A stretch of 64,000 bases of DNA from Diplonema papillatum (taxonomy: Eukaryota; Euglenozoa; Diplonemea; Diplonemida; Diplonemidae), in contig JAPJBO010000096.1 in the NCBI GenBank assembly GCA_030068145.1, forward strand, positions 248,001 through 312,000, given 5' to 3'. Shown one piece after another: positions 1 to 10,199 of the stretch. Each line of letters begins with the position of its first letter. Within the stretch, counting starts at the first letter, position 1. The notes beneath the pieces were generated by a model. It searched no databases, was not told where the DNA came from, and saw only the letters and a program-made list of their open reading frames with translations. The position numbers were made by a program, and so were the translations under genes.

Positions 1-3000
1 CGCCGCGCACGCCAAACCGGCCCGCCAGCGCGCTCTCCTCGTTGATCGGCGACAGCCGGTTGACTTCGGACGCGAGCTGCTTCCTCAAGAAGTTGACCTC
101 CCGGGACAGCACGTTCTTCCACTCGCCAGACGCCGATTCGAACCGCTTCGTCGGCGAGGTGTACTCCCCGCCCGCGGGGATGCTTTCGACGTGGGGGAGG
201 TGGTGGAGGGGGTGGTCGTTTGAACGGCAGGTCTCGATGTCCGGGGGATGCGACGGCGGCCGGTGGGGCGAGTTGAGCGGCGGGATGGCGGCGTGGGCTC
301 CGGGGCGCGGCGGCGTGATTTTGCGCAGGACGGAATCGTCCGCGGGCGAGATCACGGTGCCGTCGAGGTCGCGCACGAGACGGTGGACCGGCGGGAAAAC
401 GGGCGGCAGGCGGACTTCGGCGAACAGCGGCGGCGGCGGGTTGAGGGGAAGCAGCGCCGGGCACGCGAGCACGGCCTCCGCCGATGCCTGCACGCCCGCC
501 CAGAACAGCTCGACCGGCTTCGTGCCCGCCGCGCTCAGCGCCGCGCGCGCCTCCATCCCGCGCACGAAGGCATCGCCTTCGAAACCTTCGCCGGCGATCC
601 GCAGGAGGCCGGCGGCGAACGGCGGGCGGCACGCCAGCGGCTCGGACTGGATCAGGTCCAGCGCCGCCTGCGTTCCGGTCTCGATCGCCGCGGTCCCGTC
701 TTTTTCCAACGTTTTGCACCCGACGGTCACCTTCACAGCCGCCATCTCGGCACACCCACGGTTCATTTGACTCGTGTTCCGGGTGAGAGACGGCAGCACG
801 TTGACCGGCCTGCCGTCCGGATCGTCAACGAACGCTTCGATATCGAGTTTCGACTCGAGAATCACCGCGTTCGAAAGAGTGCGCAGTACATGCAGGAGGT
901 GGTCTACCTCGTTGAGAGGCCGCATGATGAGGTCGTATCCTGCGGACGTGATCAGGACCATCCAGTCGTCCGCCGTCCTGGTGACCTCCTTCACGTCTTT
1001 CAGCGCCGCGCACTGCCCGACGCTGCCGTCGCTGTCGACGAGCCACACGTGCTCGTCGGACACCATTGCGACCCACCGGCGCTGGACCTCCCACGGGGGG
1101 TTCACCGTGTCCGCCCAGTACACCCGCGCCACCCCGCCGCCGACTTCCCCCAATTTGCTCACGAGGACAGCAGCCTCCGGGCTCGCGCCGAGGGTCGGGT
1201 TTAAGTCGTACGGGAATGGCTCACTCGCCGCCGGCAGCGGGGTGAGGATATGTAGCCCCGCGGATGCGGTGGCCGCGCCGAGGTTCGGCCCGTGTGCGTC
1301 CCAGTCGCAGGCGGTGCGGTAGGTCTGCTCGCGCACGCCGGTCCAGAAGGCGCGGGCGTCTTCCGTGCACGCTGCGACGACGTGCATCGACAGCCGGAGC
1401 CGCTGGCCCCGGGTGTGCACCAGCCGCAGCGCCGCCGGGGCGCCTTGGGCGAACGGCGGCGGCGCGCCGAGGAACCCGTCGAGCAGCGCAGTCCTCGCGA
1501 CGTCCTCCAACCCCGGGTGCTGGCGGAGCTCGGCGGTAAGGAGGTACTTCGCCGCGGCGGTGCCGGCACGGTGGGCCCGTTCGCCCAGCCCGCCGTTCAG
1601 CGGGGAGCAGACGAGCACGGGCTGCGTCCCGCTGGTGCCGTACCGGGTCTTGAGGGAGAACGACGAAGACGCGGGCCGGCCGGCGGGCCTCTGCTTCTTC
1701 GGCTGGCACGACGCCGTCACGGTCACCGTGTGGCCATGCGGCGATCTCGACTTAGAACGCGCACCCCCTCGCTGGTCTTCCCGGCCCGACACCGACCGCC
1801 GCGCGCTGGTGCTGCAGCTCCGCCTCGTCTCGCGGAGCGACTCCTTCAAGACCCCGGTCACCTCCCTGCTGTCCCTGCTCATCTCGTTGAGCAGCATCGT
1901 CCGCTGCGAGTGTTCGATGTCGCGCACGTACTCCCTCCCCTCGGCCTCGCGCTGCTCGACGCCTCCGGCGCCGCCGCGGGCGCTTAAAAGATCAGCGCCC
2001 CCCCATTCCGCGGGGGAGACGTCGCCCGGCGATTCGCCGTCGGAGTACCGGACGCGTTTTTCGTACGTGTCGGGTGGGGAGAGGGGCGACGGCGACCGGC
2101 GGCGTTCGGCGGCGCCGCGGAGCCGCGCCCGCTGCCGCTGCATGGCGTCCTGGAGGGACGTCATCGACTGCGACACCACCGCGTGGTACGACAGGAACTC
2201 CTGCGTCGACACCTCCTCCCGCTGGCGGTCCTCGGCCTTGGCGAGCGTCGCTGCCACGTTGCCGAAGGCCCGCGGCGGTGACGGGCTCCGCGGCGAAACG
2301 GCGCGTTTTCCCCTCGAAAACACGTCCGACGCCGCCCCCGCGTGCGCGCCCGGCGGCGACCGAACCATCGAGCTGTTCCGCCGGCGCAGCCGTGCGAAGC
2401 CATCACCCCCGGGCGACCGCCCCAAGTGCGCCTCCACCCCATCCGGGTCCGGAACCCCGAACACAGGCGCGTTCGGAAGGCAGAACATGTGGAAGTCGTC
2501 GGCGCCGCCTGTCCCGGCCCACCGTCGGTTCGGCGTCCCCGGGAACACTGGTGCCGTGCGCTCCGGGCTCCGTTTGCCCCTCGGAAACACGGGGTCGACG
2601 GGGCAGCGCAAGTCGGGCGCCGGCGTGGATTTGATGGCAACCCTCGTTTGCAGCGGGGTGCTGAGGAACCCGCGGGCCGGCCTCTGATTTGGCTGGAACG
2701 CGAAGTGTTCGGCGTTCGTGAACGAAAACGTCGTCGACGTCGATTGCCCGGATTCCGTCGATGACGGAGGGTTCACCGGCGTCACGTTCTTCGACTGCCT
2801 CCGGTGCTTCGGGCCCTCTTGGGCGGACGTGAGCGCGGAAAACAGCCGGTCCCGCTCGCTTTCGTCGTGCGGGGTCAGCTCGAGGGCCTGCGGGAACCCG
2901 TGCAACCGGGCGACCGCCGCCGGCGCCTTCACCCGGATGCACCGCGCCACCTGCGCGACGGTGACTTCCGCCAGGGGCACGGACACAGGGGCGGGCCCCT

Positions 3001-3081
3001 TCCCGTGGCACTGGAGCTCCGTCCCCGTCACAATCACCAGCCCGCGGACCGTCTCGCCGCCGGCCTTCCACGGCAGCACAG
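1..3081 (-). CDS. Multi-PH-like-domain protein, exon 2 (3' end beyond window)
   Basis: The minus frame stays open for all 3081 bases to the window edge, so the C-terminus is missing. A run of seven G on the coding strand near 2005-2011 keeps the frame; no frameshift is needed. The exon opens at an AG acceptor (3083-3082) and joins exon 1 (donor at 5522) in phase 1 to give a continuous protein. Right after the junction is a PH-like module (beta segments around GLVIVTGTELQCHG and VSVPLAEVTVAQVAR). A second clear one lies near 880-1140 (RRWVAMVSDEHVWLVDSDG, then DVKEVTRTADDWMVLI). Between them is a Ser/Pro/Arg-rich linker with a short predicted coiled coil (about 2110-2260). PH-like folds bind lipids or proteins; a membrane or cytoskeletal adaptor role is an inference. 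The GC-rich shadow frames on the plus strand are not genes. The family was not recognised by name. Confidence 0.75.
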
Positions 3082-3239
3082 CTGCGAACGATGCGTCTGT
3101 GGTTCGTGGTTTGCGCGGGTGCGACAGAACGTCGTTTTCAGAGCGGAAGTTCGCTTCAAATGGCAGGGGTTTTGCTACAGTACGCTCGGGATCTCGGGAT
3201 TTCTAGAGTTAAATTTCGAAATTTTCAGAGTTAAAACTC

Positions 3240-5150
3240 GCTTGCTGCCTTCGTGCTCTCTTGGGCAGATGTGAAGCAAGCAAGGAAAACAAGCGGTTCT
3301 ATTTCAGCTCGAGCCGCCTGCGGGAACCCGTGCAGCCGGGCGACCGCCGCGCCACCTGCGCGACGGTGACTTCCGCCAGGGGCACGGACACAGGGGCGGG
3401 CCCCTTCCCGTGGCACTGGAGCTCCGTCCCCGTCACAATCACCAGCCCGCGGACCGTCTCGCCGCCGGCCTTCCACGGCAGCACAGCTGCGAACGATGCG
3501 TCTGTGGTTCGTGGTTTGCGCGGGTGCGACAGAACGTCGTTTTCAGAGCGGAAGTTCGCTTCATATGGCAGGGGTTTTGCTACAGTACGCTCGGGATCTC
3601 GGGATTTCTAGAGTTAAATTTCAAAATTTTCAGAGTTAAAACTCGCTTGCTGCCTTCGTGCTCTCTTGGGCAGATGTGAAGCAAGCAAGGAAAACAAGCG
3701 GTTCTATTTCAGCTCGAGCCGCCTGCGGGAACCCGTGCAGCCGGGCGACCGCCGCGCCACCTGCGCGACGGTGACTTCCGCCAGGGGCACGGACACAGGG
3801 GCGGGCCCCTTCCCGTGGCACTGGAGCTCCGTCCCCGTCTTAATCACCAGCCCGCGGACCGTCTCGCCGCCGGCCTTCCACGGCAGCACAGCTGCGAACG
3901 ATGCGTCTGTCGTTCGTGGTTTGCGCGGGTGCGACAGAACGTCGTTTTCAGAGCGGAAGTTCGCTTCATATGGCAGGGGTTTTGCTACAGTACGCTCGGG
4001 ATCTCGGGATTTCTAGAGTTAAATTTCAAAATTTTCAGAGTTAAAACTCGCTTGCTGCCTTCGTGCTCTCTTGGGCAGATGTGAAGCAAGCAAGGAAAAC
4101 AAGCGGTTCTATTTCAGCTCGAGCCGCCTGCGGGAACCCGTGCAGCCGGGCGACCGCCGCGCCACCTGCGCGACGGTGACTTCCGCCAGGGGCACGGACA
4201 CAGGGGCGGGCCCCTTCCCGTGGCACTGGAGCTCCGTCCCCGTCACAATCACCAGCCCGCGGACCGTCTCGCCGCCGGCCTTCCACGGCAGCACAGCTGC
4301 GAACGATGCGTCTGTCGTTCGTGGTTTGCGCGGGTGCGACAGAACGTCGTTTTCAGAGCGGAAGTTCGCTTCATATGGCAGGGGTTTTGCTACAGTACGC
4401 TCGGGATCTCGGGATTTCTAGAGTTAAATTTCAAAATTTTCAGAGTTAAAACTCGCTTGCTGCCTTCGTGCTCTCTTGGGCAGATGTGAAGCAAGCAAGG
4501 AAAACAAGCGGTTCTATTTCAGCTCGAGCCGCCTGCGGGAACCCGTGCAGCCGGGCGACCGCCGCGCCACCTGCGCGACGGTGACTTCCGCCAGGGGCAC
4601 GGACACAGGGGCGGGCCCCTTCCCGTGGCACTGGAGCTCCGTCCCCGTCACAATCACCAGCCCGCGGACCGTCTCGCCGCCGGCCTTCCACGGCAGCACA
4701 GCTGCGAACGATGCGTCTGTCGTTCGTGGTTTGCGCGGGTGCGACAGAACGTCGTTTTCAGAGCGGAAATTCGCTTGATATTGCAGGGGTTTTGCTACAG
4801 TACGCTCGGGATCTCGGGATTTCTAGAGTTAAATTTCGGGATTTTCAGAGTGACAGCTCGCTTGCTGCCTTCGTGCTCTCTTGGGCAGATGTGAAGCAAG
4901 CAAGGAAAACAAGCGGTTCTATTTCAGCTCGAGCGCCTGCGGGAACCCGTGCAGCCGGGCGACCGCCGCCGGCGCCTTCACCCGGATGCTCCGCGCCACC
5001 TGCGCGACGGTGACTTCCGCCAGGGGCACGGACACAGGGGCGGGCCCCTTCCCGTGGCACTGGAGCTCCGTCCCCGTCACAATCACCAGCCCGCAGATGG
5101 TCCCGCCGCCGGCCTTACACGGCAGCACAGCTGCCGTGTAAGGCCGAACG
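3240..5150 (-). repeat. Intronic tandem array of partial exon-2 copies, 405-bp unit
   Basis: Four near-identical 405-bp units start at 3240, 3645, 4050 and 4455. A fifth, more diverged partial copy lies at about 4860-5150. Each unit holds the 3' splice acceptor and first ~120-200 bases of exon 2 of the PH-like gene, plus upstream intron sequence. The four central units share a deletion that shifts the reading frame, and they end in stop codons. The exon-proximal copy (about 2835-3239) is the functional one. An old partial duplication was evidently amplified later, because the central units resemble each other more than they resemble the exon. Confidence 0.9.
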
Positions 5151-5165
5151 ATGCGTCTGTGTTTG

Positions 5166-5225
5166 GATGAAGAGATTACTTGCGAGGCACCAGTAACACC
5201 ACCGTTCATAGAGCACAGGTCTCAA
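5166..5225 (+). repeat. Short dispersed repeat shared with the 24.7-25.4 kb region
   Basis: The segment beginning AGAGATTACTTGC and ending near ATAGAGCACAGGTCT is repeated with few changes at 24768-24825, and its second half again at 25210-25240. It lies beside partial gene copies in both places. Function unknown. Confidence 0.6.
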
Positions 5226-5261
5226 GTGCGACGCACGTTTTTTTCAGGTAGTGAAGGCACA

Positions 5262-5345
5262 GGCACACACACAGGTTATCTCCTTTGAGATTTCGCAACT
5301 TGCAGCCTCCTCAAGTATTTCCTACGAAACAGATGCTTTCACAAA
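5262..5345 (+). mobile_element. MITE-like element, partial copy (family M1)
   Basis: Carries the right half of family M1 (see the copy at 62832-63045), ending in CCTCAAGTATTTCCTAC. It lies in the intron of the PH-like gene. M1 termini are imperfect inverted repeats of about 20 bp (consensus AAATACTYGAGG then a CTGCC core). Confidence 0.6.
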
Positions 5346-5374
5346 ACAAAGAGAGACAGAGAGAAAGAGACGAG

Positions 5375-5495
5375 ATAGAGTGCAGGGACCATCTCTCCGG
5401 GGAGTTTCCGGTCTCCTCACTTCTGTTCGTGCTGCTACGGCGGGCGTAAGCCGCTCCGGATGTGCGCTGCAGGTTGCGGCTCTGAAACAGCGATG
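5375..5495 (+). repeat. Dispersed repeat R3, copy 1
   Basis: About 110 bp (GCAGGGACCATCTCTCCGG through the reverse of CAACCTGCAGCGC) that recurs at 26876-26995 with roughly 90% identity by eye. Here it is intronic. Confidence 0.75.
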
Positions 5496-5522
5496 ATGCT
5501 ACAAAAATGAGAACATGCGTAC

Positions 5523-6351
5523 CTTGCCTGCGGGTGCGGTCTCCGCCTGCACCGGTGGTCTGCACGAAATCAGTAGTAGATGAGGACGCCGACGTAGTGG
5601 ACGGGAGATCCAAGAAGGGCATCGTCAACGGATTCGGGGAGGCCGAACGTGCCGCTGTTTGGTGGAAGCCGTACGGGTCGGCCGACGGGGCGCCGGGCGG
5701 TTGCATCGCGGTTGGCAGCCCGTCGTCGACGAGCAGCGGGGGGATGTTTTGCGGGAGGTTCTGAAGCGCGTGCGCGGGGGTGATGGTGAGGGATTTCACC
5801 TCAACCGGCGAGAACAAGGAGAAGGGGGTGTCACCGTCACGGGGTTGAAAGAGGACAGCCCCGTTGTGCACAGAGGATATCGACACCCACCCGTCTGTCG
5901 AACGCTGGACGGACTCGATCGTCGGCAGGCACCGGACGCACAGCCCGGTGCGGTTCCTCAGCAGATACACCGTGTTGTCGTGCGATATTACGACCGTGTA
6001 CAAATCGGACTTCCCTTTCCTCTTCGCCACCGTCAGGTACTGCACTTGGGGGTGCCCTTTCGTGTTCCACAAGGAGGCAACCCTTTGCGGCACAGAAGCG
6101 TCGTTGACCTTCTCCATCGAAAGCAACTCCACCACGTTCAAACACCTCCCGGACACCACCGGAACGACGACCTCTTGTTCCCCTTCCAAGTCCACTGTGT
6201 GCTCCGCGGGTTGCCGGCTTGAAACCTCGATGGCTTCCCATGCTTCCTTCACCTCCTGGAGCGCGTACCTTCCATTTTCGACGCGTTCGCTCATCTCCTT
6301 GGCCATGTCCAGCGGGACCCGCACTTCATATTCGATGACGACTTCCGCCAT
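5523..6351 (-). CDS. Multi-PH-like-domain protein, exon 1
   Basis: It starts at ATG 6351 (MAEVVIEYEVRVPLD) and runs open to a GT donor at 5522-5521 (AAG then GTACGC), leaving one base of a split Ala codon. About 276 residues are encoded. Residues ~1-70 are charged and helical. Residues ~95-190 look like a PH-like domain (YLTVAKRKGKSDLYTVVIS, then NTVYLLRN and CLPTIESVQ). A Pro/Ser/Thr linker follows. The open frame continues past the donor to 5311, but that tail lies in two dispersed repeat elements, so I treat it as intron. Exon 2 is 2.4 kb away, across an intron filled with partial copies of itself. The minus frame reads through the splice junction without a stop, which supports the two-exon model. 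Confidence 0.7.
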
Positions 6352-6585
6352 TTTTCATAGCGAGGGGGGAAAATCTTAGTTTCGTGTTCAGGCGCTACTT
6401 GCCTCTCATGTGTTTGATGCTAGCATCAAGTCTTCTTCGCGGAATGCAGAGTCCTATTTTCTGTTCTTTTCTTTCTTTCGTTGTCGACAACTTCTTTTTT
6501 CTCCTTCTACTTTCTTTACCATGGTTTTTTGGACTTTCTGGTGCCGTAGAGTAGTTCTTCTTTCTCTATGCCGCCCACGTCGATG

Positions 6586-6614
6586 TTCGTTTAGCATTGA
6601 GTTCTTTTAAGTAC
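6586..6614 (-). repeat. 29-bp direct repeat, left copy (probable target-site duplication)
   Basis: Identical over 29 bases to 10171-10199, with sequence diverging immediately outside on both sides. It brackets the reverse-transcriptase element, as expected for target-primed reverse transcription. Confidence 0.8.
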
Positions 6615-9600
6615 ATGAACCACATGGATTAGCATGCACTGCCTTGAAAGTCAGGTTATCGGATGACGTCGTCACCTGCCATTGCGTCGTCAAGGTCGAG
6701 CATTTGTGGAGCTAGCGGGGTTTGGCTTTCTTGCGATTCCAGAGACTGAGTCGGCGAGTACGAGGGCGGGCACGTGTGCCCGTTTTTCACTTTCGAGGGC
6801 ATTGGTGTGCCCGTGGTCCCCGGTCGTTTCTGAGAGCTGCTTGCCCTCGGTACCTTCTTCTTCCTTCGATGCACCCCTGAGTCGGGGGTGGTCGCCTTCG
6901 TCTTCTTCCGCTTGCGGCCGGCGATCGGGCCTTCCTTCGGGGTGCCGAGCACCCTCTTCTTCAGCGCTGGTCGTTCGCTGGTTCCTGGCGTTGGTGGCGG
7001 CCTCTTGGTCGCCCGTCCGGTCGTCGCCGTCTCCTTTTTAGTTGCCGCGAGCGGCGCTCGCGCCGCTCGCGCCGCTCGCGCCGCTTTTCCTACTGGCGTT
7101 TCCCGCTGTACACCCACCTGGGTGGGTGAGGAGGGCCTCTTCTTCTTGTTGCGTCCGGGGGTTGACTGGACGTTCGGCTTGTTGGACTGGTGGTGGCCGC
7201 GGCTGCAACATGCCGCCGGTCGCCTCTGCGTCAGCGTAGGGAGCCTTTTGCACTCTTGGCAGGTCCCTCTGCCATGCGTGCGGCAGGCATGATGCCCGCT
7301 GCGGCAACACGCCGCCGCCGTCTTGCACTCGCCGCACTTCGTCGTGCTGTGCTCTGTGCACACCGCGATCGGCTGCCCATCGTTCGCGTGGTGATGGTGC
7401 CGGCAGCACATCTCTACCGTGGGAACGTCCCTTCGGACGAGTGCTCTGCACGCCTCACACTTCCCTTTGTGATGGGTCGCGCACGTGACGAGTGCCTTCT
7501 CTATACCGACACCCGGCATATGCACGGGGTCTGGGTGCAGTTGTGGTGGGGCAGGCAGGGCCCACCTCGCCGCTCTCCCGATCGTCCAGTCAGGGTACGT
7601 CGGGCACTGCGTCCCTACATCGCTTCCTTTCACTTGTTCCTCAAGTATCGTCCCCGTGTGTGCCTCGCGAAAGCGTGGCCTGGGCCGTATACCCGATATC
7701 CCCGTGATGCCCATGAACGACAGCGACGTCGTCGGGCACACCCTCTCTCCTCTCATGCAGCTTCCCAGCCCTTGCTGTGCCGCCAGCTTGTCCAACGCGC
7801 TCATCATGCAGCGCAGGACGTTTCCCCGTTCTCTCACCCCCTTCGGCGCATTCCCGTGCAGCGGCATGCTGAGGCCCGAGAAGAGTTCAAAGTCGATCGC
7901 AAGCTCCAGCATTGACGCCTGCCCGTTCTCGGTCCATTGCATGTCCGACAGCCACGCTACCAACGCATAAAACGTCGGTAGTCCCCAGGTCTTGTTCCGC
8001 TCCCACGTCCATGCCGGGGCAATCCGCGCGAAGGGGTGGTCAAATTTCTCGGCAGGCATCGCATTCGCTCTCGACCAGGGGGTCGTGGGGTTCCTGGCCA
8101 CCCAGCCACGTGCTTCGAGCCCAGCCCGTTCCGCAAGGATTTCAGCCATCATCTCCTGGAGCCGCCTCGAGAATTGGGCATTCTCGGGTACTACCACACC
8201 GTGTTCCAGCGTGCATCTGGGCCAGTCGGCCCGGTTGGCTGCCATCAGCTCGGCATGTGCCTCTCGTCGCCGTATGTGCGAGTACGCTCCGCAGTCCCAG
8301 AATACGTGTTTCTCGTCCTCGGTGTCGCCGCTTCCACAGTGCTTGCAGCTGGGCGCCTGCGGCTCAGCTCCGGCCTGCCTCATCCGCGACGTGTACTCAG
8401 CCGTGTTCACCCCCCCCGCCAACGCTACACGTATAAGCCTCGCGGTGTGCGCGGGACATTCACGCATCCTCCAGAAGGAGTTCGTCCGCTCCAGGTCGGC
8501 TCTCTGTATGCCCTCGAATCCCGGCCGCCTCGCCACCAGTCGGGACCACGTCTTCGCCCTCAAGTCCGCCCTAACTTCATGTCCCCTCTTCGAAGGTGCC
8601 GAGGTTAACGGGTCATACGTTGCTCCATTCCTCAGCGTGCGAGACAGGGGCCCGGGTCCCCATACGTGTCCACACTCCTCCATGCTCCTCATCGCCAGTC
8701 CAACTGGCCCCAGGGGTAGGTCCCCCTCGGCGTATCTTCCCCGGATGCTCTCCATCAGAGGCAGCAGTCGTGGCAACCTCTCGCACGCCGCGTAAAACGC
8801 TGTCGTCACCCTATATGCTAGGCATGTACCGGGATCCGTCAGGTGGCCCTTCTCCTGAAAGTTTAGGACCATCTCCCTCGCGCGCTTCGGGTTGGATCCA
8901 CCCCAGATCAGTCCCATCACCGACGTCGTCAGCCGTTTCATCGCCACCTTCGATACCGGCGCGAAAGAGCAGCCTGACAGCGCCGCCGGTAGCACATTCG
9001 ACTGCACAATCCGGACCCGCTTTTCGTACCGGAACGGCGCATGGCGGAGGCCTTCCGCCAGGGCAGCCGCCTTCTCCACCCTCTCCGAGTCGGACCTTTC
9101 CGTCCTATTCTTCGCCGTCGAGACTAGGACCCCGAGGCACTTGACGGATTTGCTAAACCGCAGCAGCGCATCCACGCTGCGGAGTTTGAGAGTCGACTGA
9201 TGCCTACGTCTCGTCGAGAACGCGACCGTCTTCTGGAGGTTTAGCTCCATCCCGGTGAGTGTGCAGAACTCGTCTACTACGTCCACTCCCTTTTGCAGGG
9301 CGGCCTCCGACAGCCTGGACAGCAGTGTGGCGTCGTCCGCGTATGACTTTGGACTCACACCCTCCGCTTCTTTCTTGACCGCTTTCATCACTACCGACAG
9401 CAGGGCATTGATGAGTATGACGGATACAGGGCACCCTTGAAGGATACCGTTGGTCACACTGAACTCCCTGCCCACCCCTAATGGTAGCTTGAAGCGTCTC
9501 GCGAGCAGTCTGTAGATAGCCCTCAGCGGCTTGAGAACCCGATTGTGCAATCCTAAGTCCTCGGCTAAGCGCAGTACTATCTCTCGCGGGACCATGTCGA

Positions 9601-10170
9601 AGCATTTCCGGAAGTCCAGCGCCACACCGTAGAGCGGCTCCCCGTCTAACAAGGCGTCCTCCATCTCGAGCCCAATTTCCATCAAGACGTCCTCGATCCG
9701 GTGACCCGGTCGAAAGCCTTTCTGTCCTTCTTCGATCCATTCCTCTTGCCACAGAACTATGTCCGCCAGCCTGCGGCAGGCCCATAAGCGGTACACGGCG
9801 GATGTGACGGTTATCGGTCTTGTGTGCAGCGGGTCTTGACTCTCATCCTTCGGCACCATCGACACCAGCGCAGTTGTCATGCTTGCCGGCCAGTCTCCAG
9901 TTGTTTCGACCAGGTTCATGACGTCTGCAAGTGCATTCAGCAGGGGGAGCGGCAACTCCCGCAGTTCAGCCATACGCCAGCCGTCCACCCCTGACGCGCT
10001 TTTCTTCGGCTTCTTCCTCAGCAGAATTCGCAGCTCCTCCCCCGTGATTGTTCCGGCTTCCATCATATGTGGGCCGATGTGATCCCGGAACCGATCCCGA
10101 AACGGCTCGTACTCCGGCTCTGGCCCGTCCTTGTACTTACGCAGGATAGGGTCCCACGCAGTGTTCAGCA
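6615..10170 (-). mobile_element. Non-LTR retrotransposon (LINE-like), ~3.56 kb, probably 5'-truncated
   Basis: Bounded by the perfect 29-bp direct repeats at 6586-6614 and 10171-10199. It carries one long minus-strand ORF with reverse transcriptase and a zinc knuckle. The 3' untranslated part is only about 40 bases and I see no clear poly(A) tail. If the repeats are a target-site duplication, the element starts almost exactly at the first RT codons, so anything upstream of RT was lost at insertion or lies in the adjacent zinc-finger ORF. Confidence 0.75.
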
Positions 10171-10171
10171 T
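6656..10171 (-). CDS. Reverse transcriptase polyprotein with C-terminal Cys/His array
   Basis: 1171 residues from ATG 10171. The RT palm is clear: GFRPGHRIEDVL at 152-163, catalytic Asp in ALDFRKCFD (~186), GCPVS at 246-250, YADD at 277-280 and a CLGVLVS segment near 345. A CCHC knuckle follows at C609, C612, H622, C627, the spacing usual after RT in non-LTR elements. Around 690-800 comes a Trp-rich module (motif SMLELAIDFEL); its relative survives as a relic at 33.6-34.06 kb. I could not find a clear PD..D restriction-like endonuclease or an AP endonuclease. From about 890 to 995 there are three C-x2-H..C-x2-C units, each followed by a CC..HH motif, and then a very basic tail with SPT/PTP stretches. 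That C-terminal array is not a standard LINE domain. The frame is intact, so the insertion may be recent. Confidence 0.85.
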   Translation of the reverse strand: MLNTAWDPILRKYKDGPEPEYEPFRDRFRDHIGPHMMEAGTITGEELRILLRKKPKKSASGVDGWRMAELRELPLPLLNALADVMNLVETTGDWPASMTTALVSMVPKDESQDPLHTRPITVTSAVYRLWACRRLADIVLWQEEWIEEGQKGFRPGHRIEDVLMEIGLEMEDALLDGEPLYGVALDFRKCFDMVPREIVLRLAEDLGLHNRVLKPLRAIYRLLARRFKLPLGVGREFSVTNGILQGCPVSVILINALLSVVMKAVKKEAEGVSPKSYADDATLLSRLSEAALQKGVDVVDEFCTLTGMELNLQKTVAFSTRRRHQSTLKLRSVDALLRFSKSVKCLGVLVSTAKNRTERSDSERVEKAAALAEGLRHAPFRYEKRVRIVQSNVLPAALSGCSFAPVSKVAMKRLTTSVMGLIWGGSNPKRAREMVLNFQEKGHLTDPGTCLAYRVTTAFYAACERLPRLLPLMESIRGRYAEGDLPLGPVGLAMRSMEECGHVWGPGPLSRTLRNGATYDPLTSAPSKRGHEVRADLRAKTWSRLVARRPGFEGIQRADLERTNSFWRMRECPAHTARLIRVALAGGVNTAEYTSRMRQAGAEPQAPSCKHCGSGDTEDEKHVFWDCGAYSHIRRREAHAELMAANRADWPRCTLEHGVVVPENAQFSRRLQEMMAEILAERAGLEARGWVARNPTTPWSRANAMPAEKFDHPFARIAPAWTWERNKTWGLPTFYALVAWLSDMQWTENGQASMLELAIDFELFSGLSMPLHGNAPKGVRERGNVLRCMMSALDKLAAQQGLGSCMRGERVCPTTSLSFMGITGISGIRPRPRFREAHTGTILEEQVKGSDVGTQCPTYPDWTIGRAARWALPAPPQLHPDPVHMPGVGIEKALVTCATHHKGKCEACRALVRRDVPTVEMCCRHHHHANDGQPIAVCTEHSTTKCGECKTAAACCRSGHHACRTHGRGTCQECKRLPTLTQRRPAACCSRGHHQSNKPNVQSTPGRNKKKRPSSPTQVGVQRETPVGKAARAARAARAPLAATKKETATTGRATKRPPPTPGTSERPALKKRVLGTPKEGPIAGRKRKKTKATTPDSGVHRRKKKVPRASSSQKRPGTTGTPMPSKVKNGHTCPPSYSPTQSLESQESQTPLAPQMLDLDDAMAGDDVIR

Positions 10172-10199
10172 TCGTTTAGCATTGAGTTCTTTTAAGTAC
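10171..10199 (-). repeat. 29-bp direct repeat, right copy (probable target-site duplication)
   Basis: Matches 6586-6614 exactly. It contains the last codons and stop of the zinc-finger ORF and abuts the RT start codon. Confidence 0.8.

Noticed and set aside
248-1204. Plus-strand ORFs at 42-2760
   Set aside because: Arg-rich shadows opposite the PH-like exon, which has clear domain structure on the minus strand.
1980-2015. A frameshift splitting the PH-like exon
   Set aside because: Counting the homopolymer gives seven G on the coding strand and an uninterrupted frame; the apparent stop came from miscounting.
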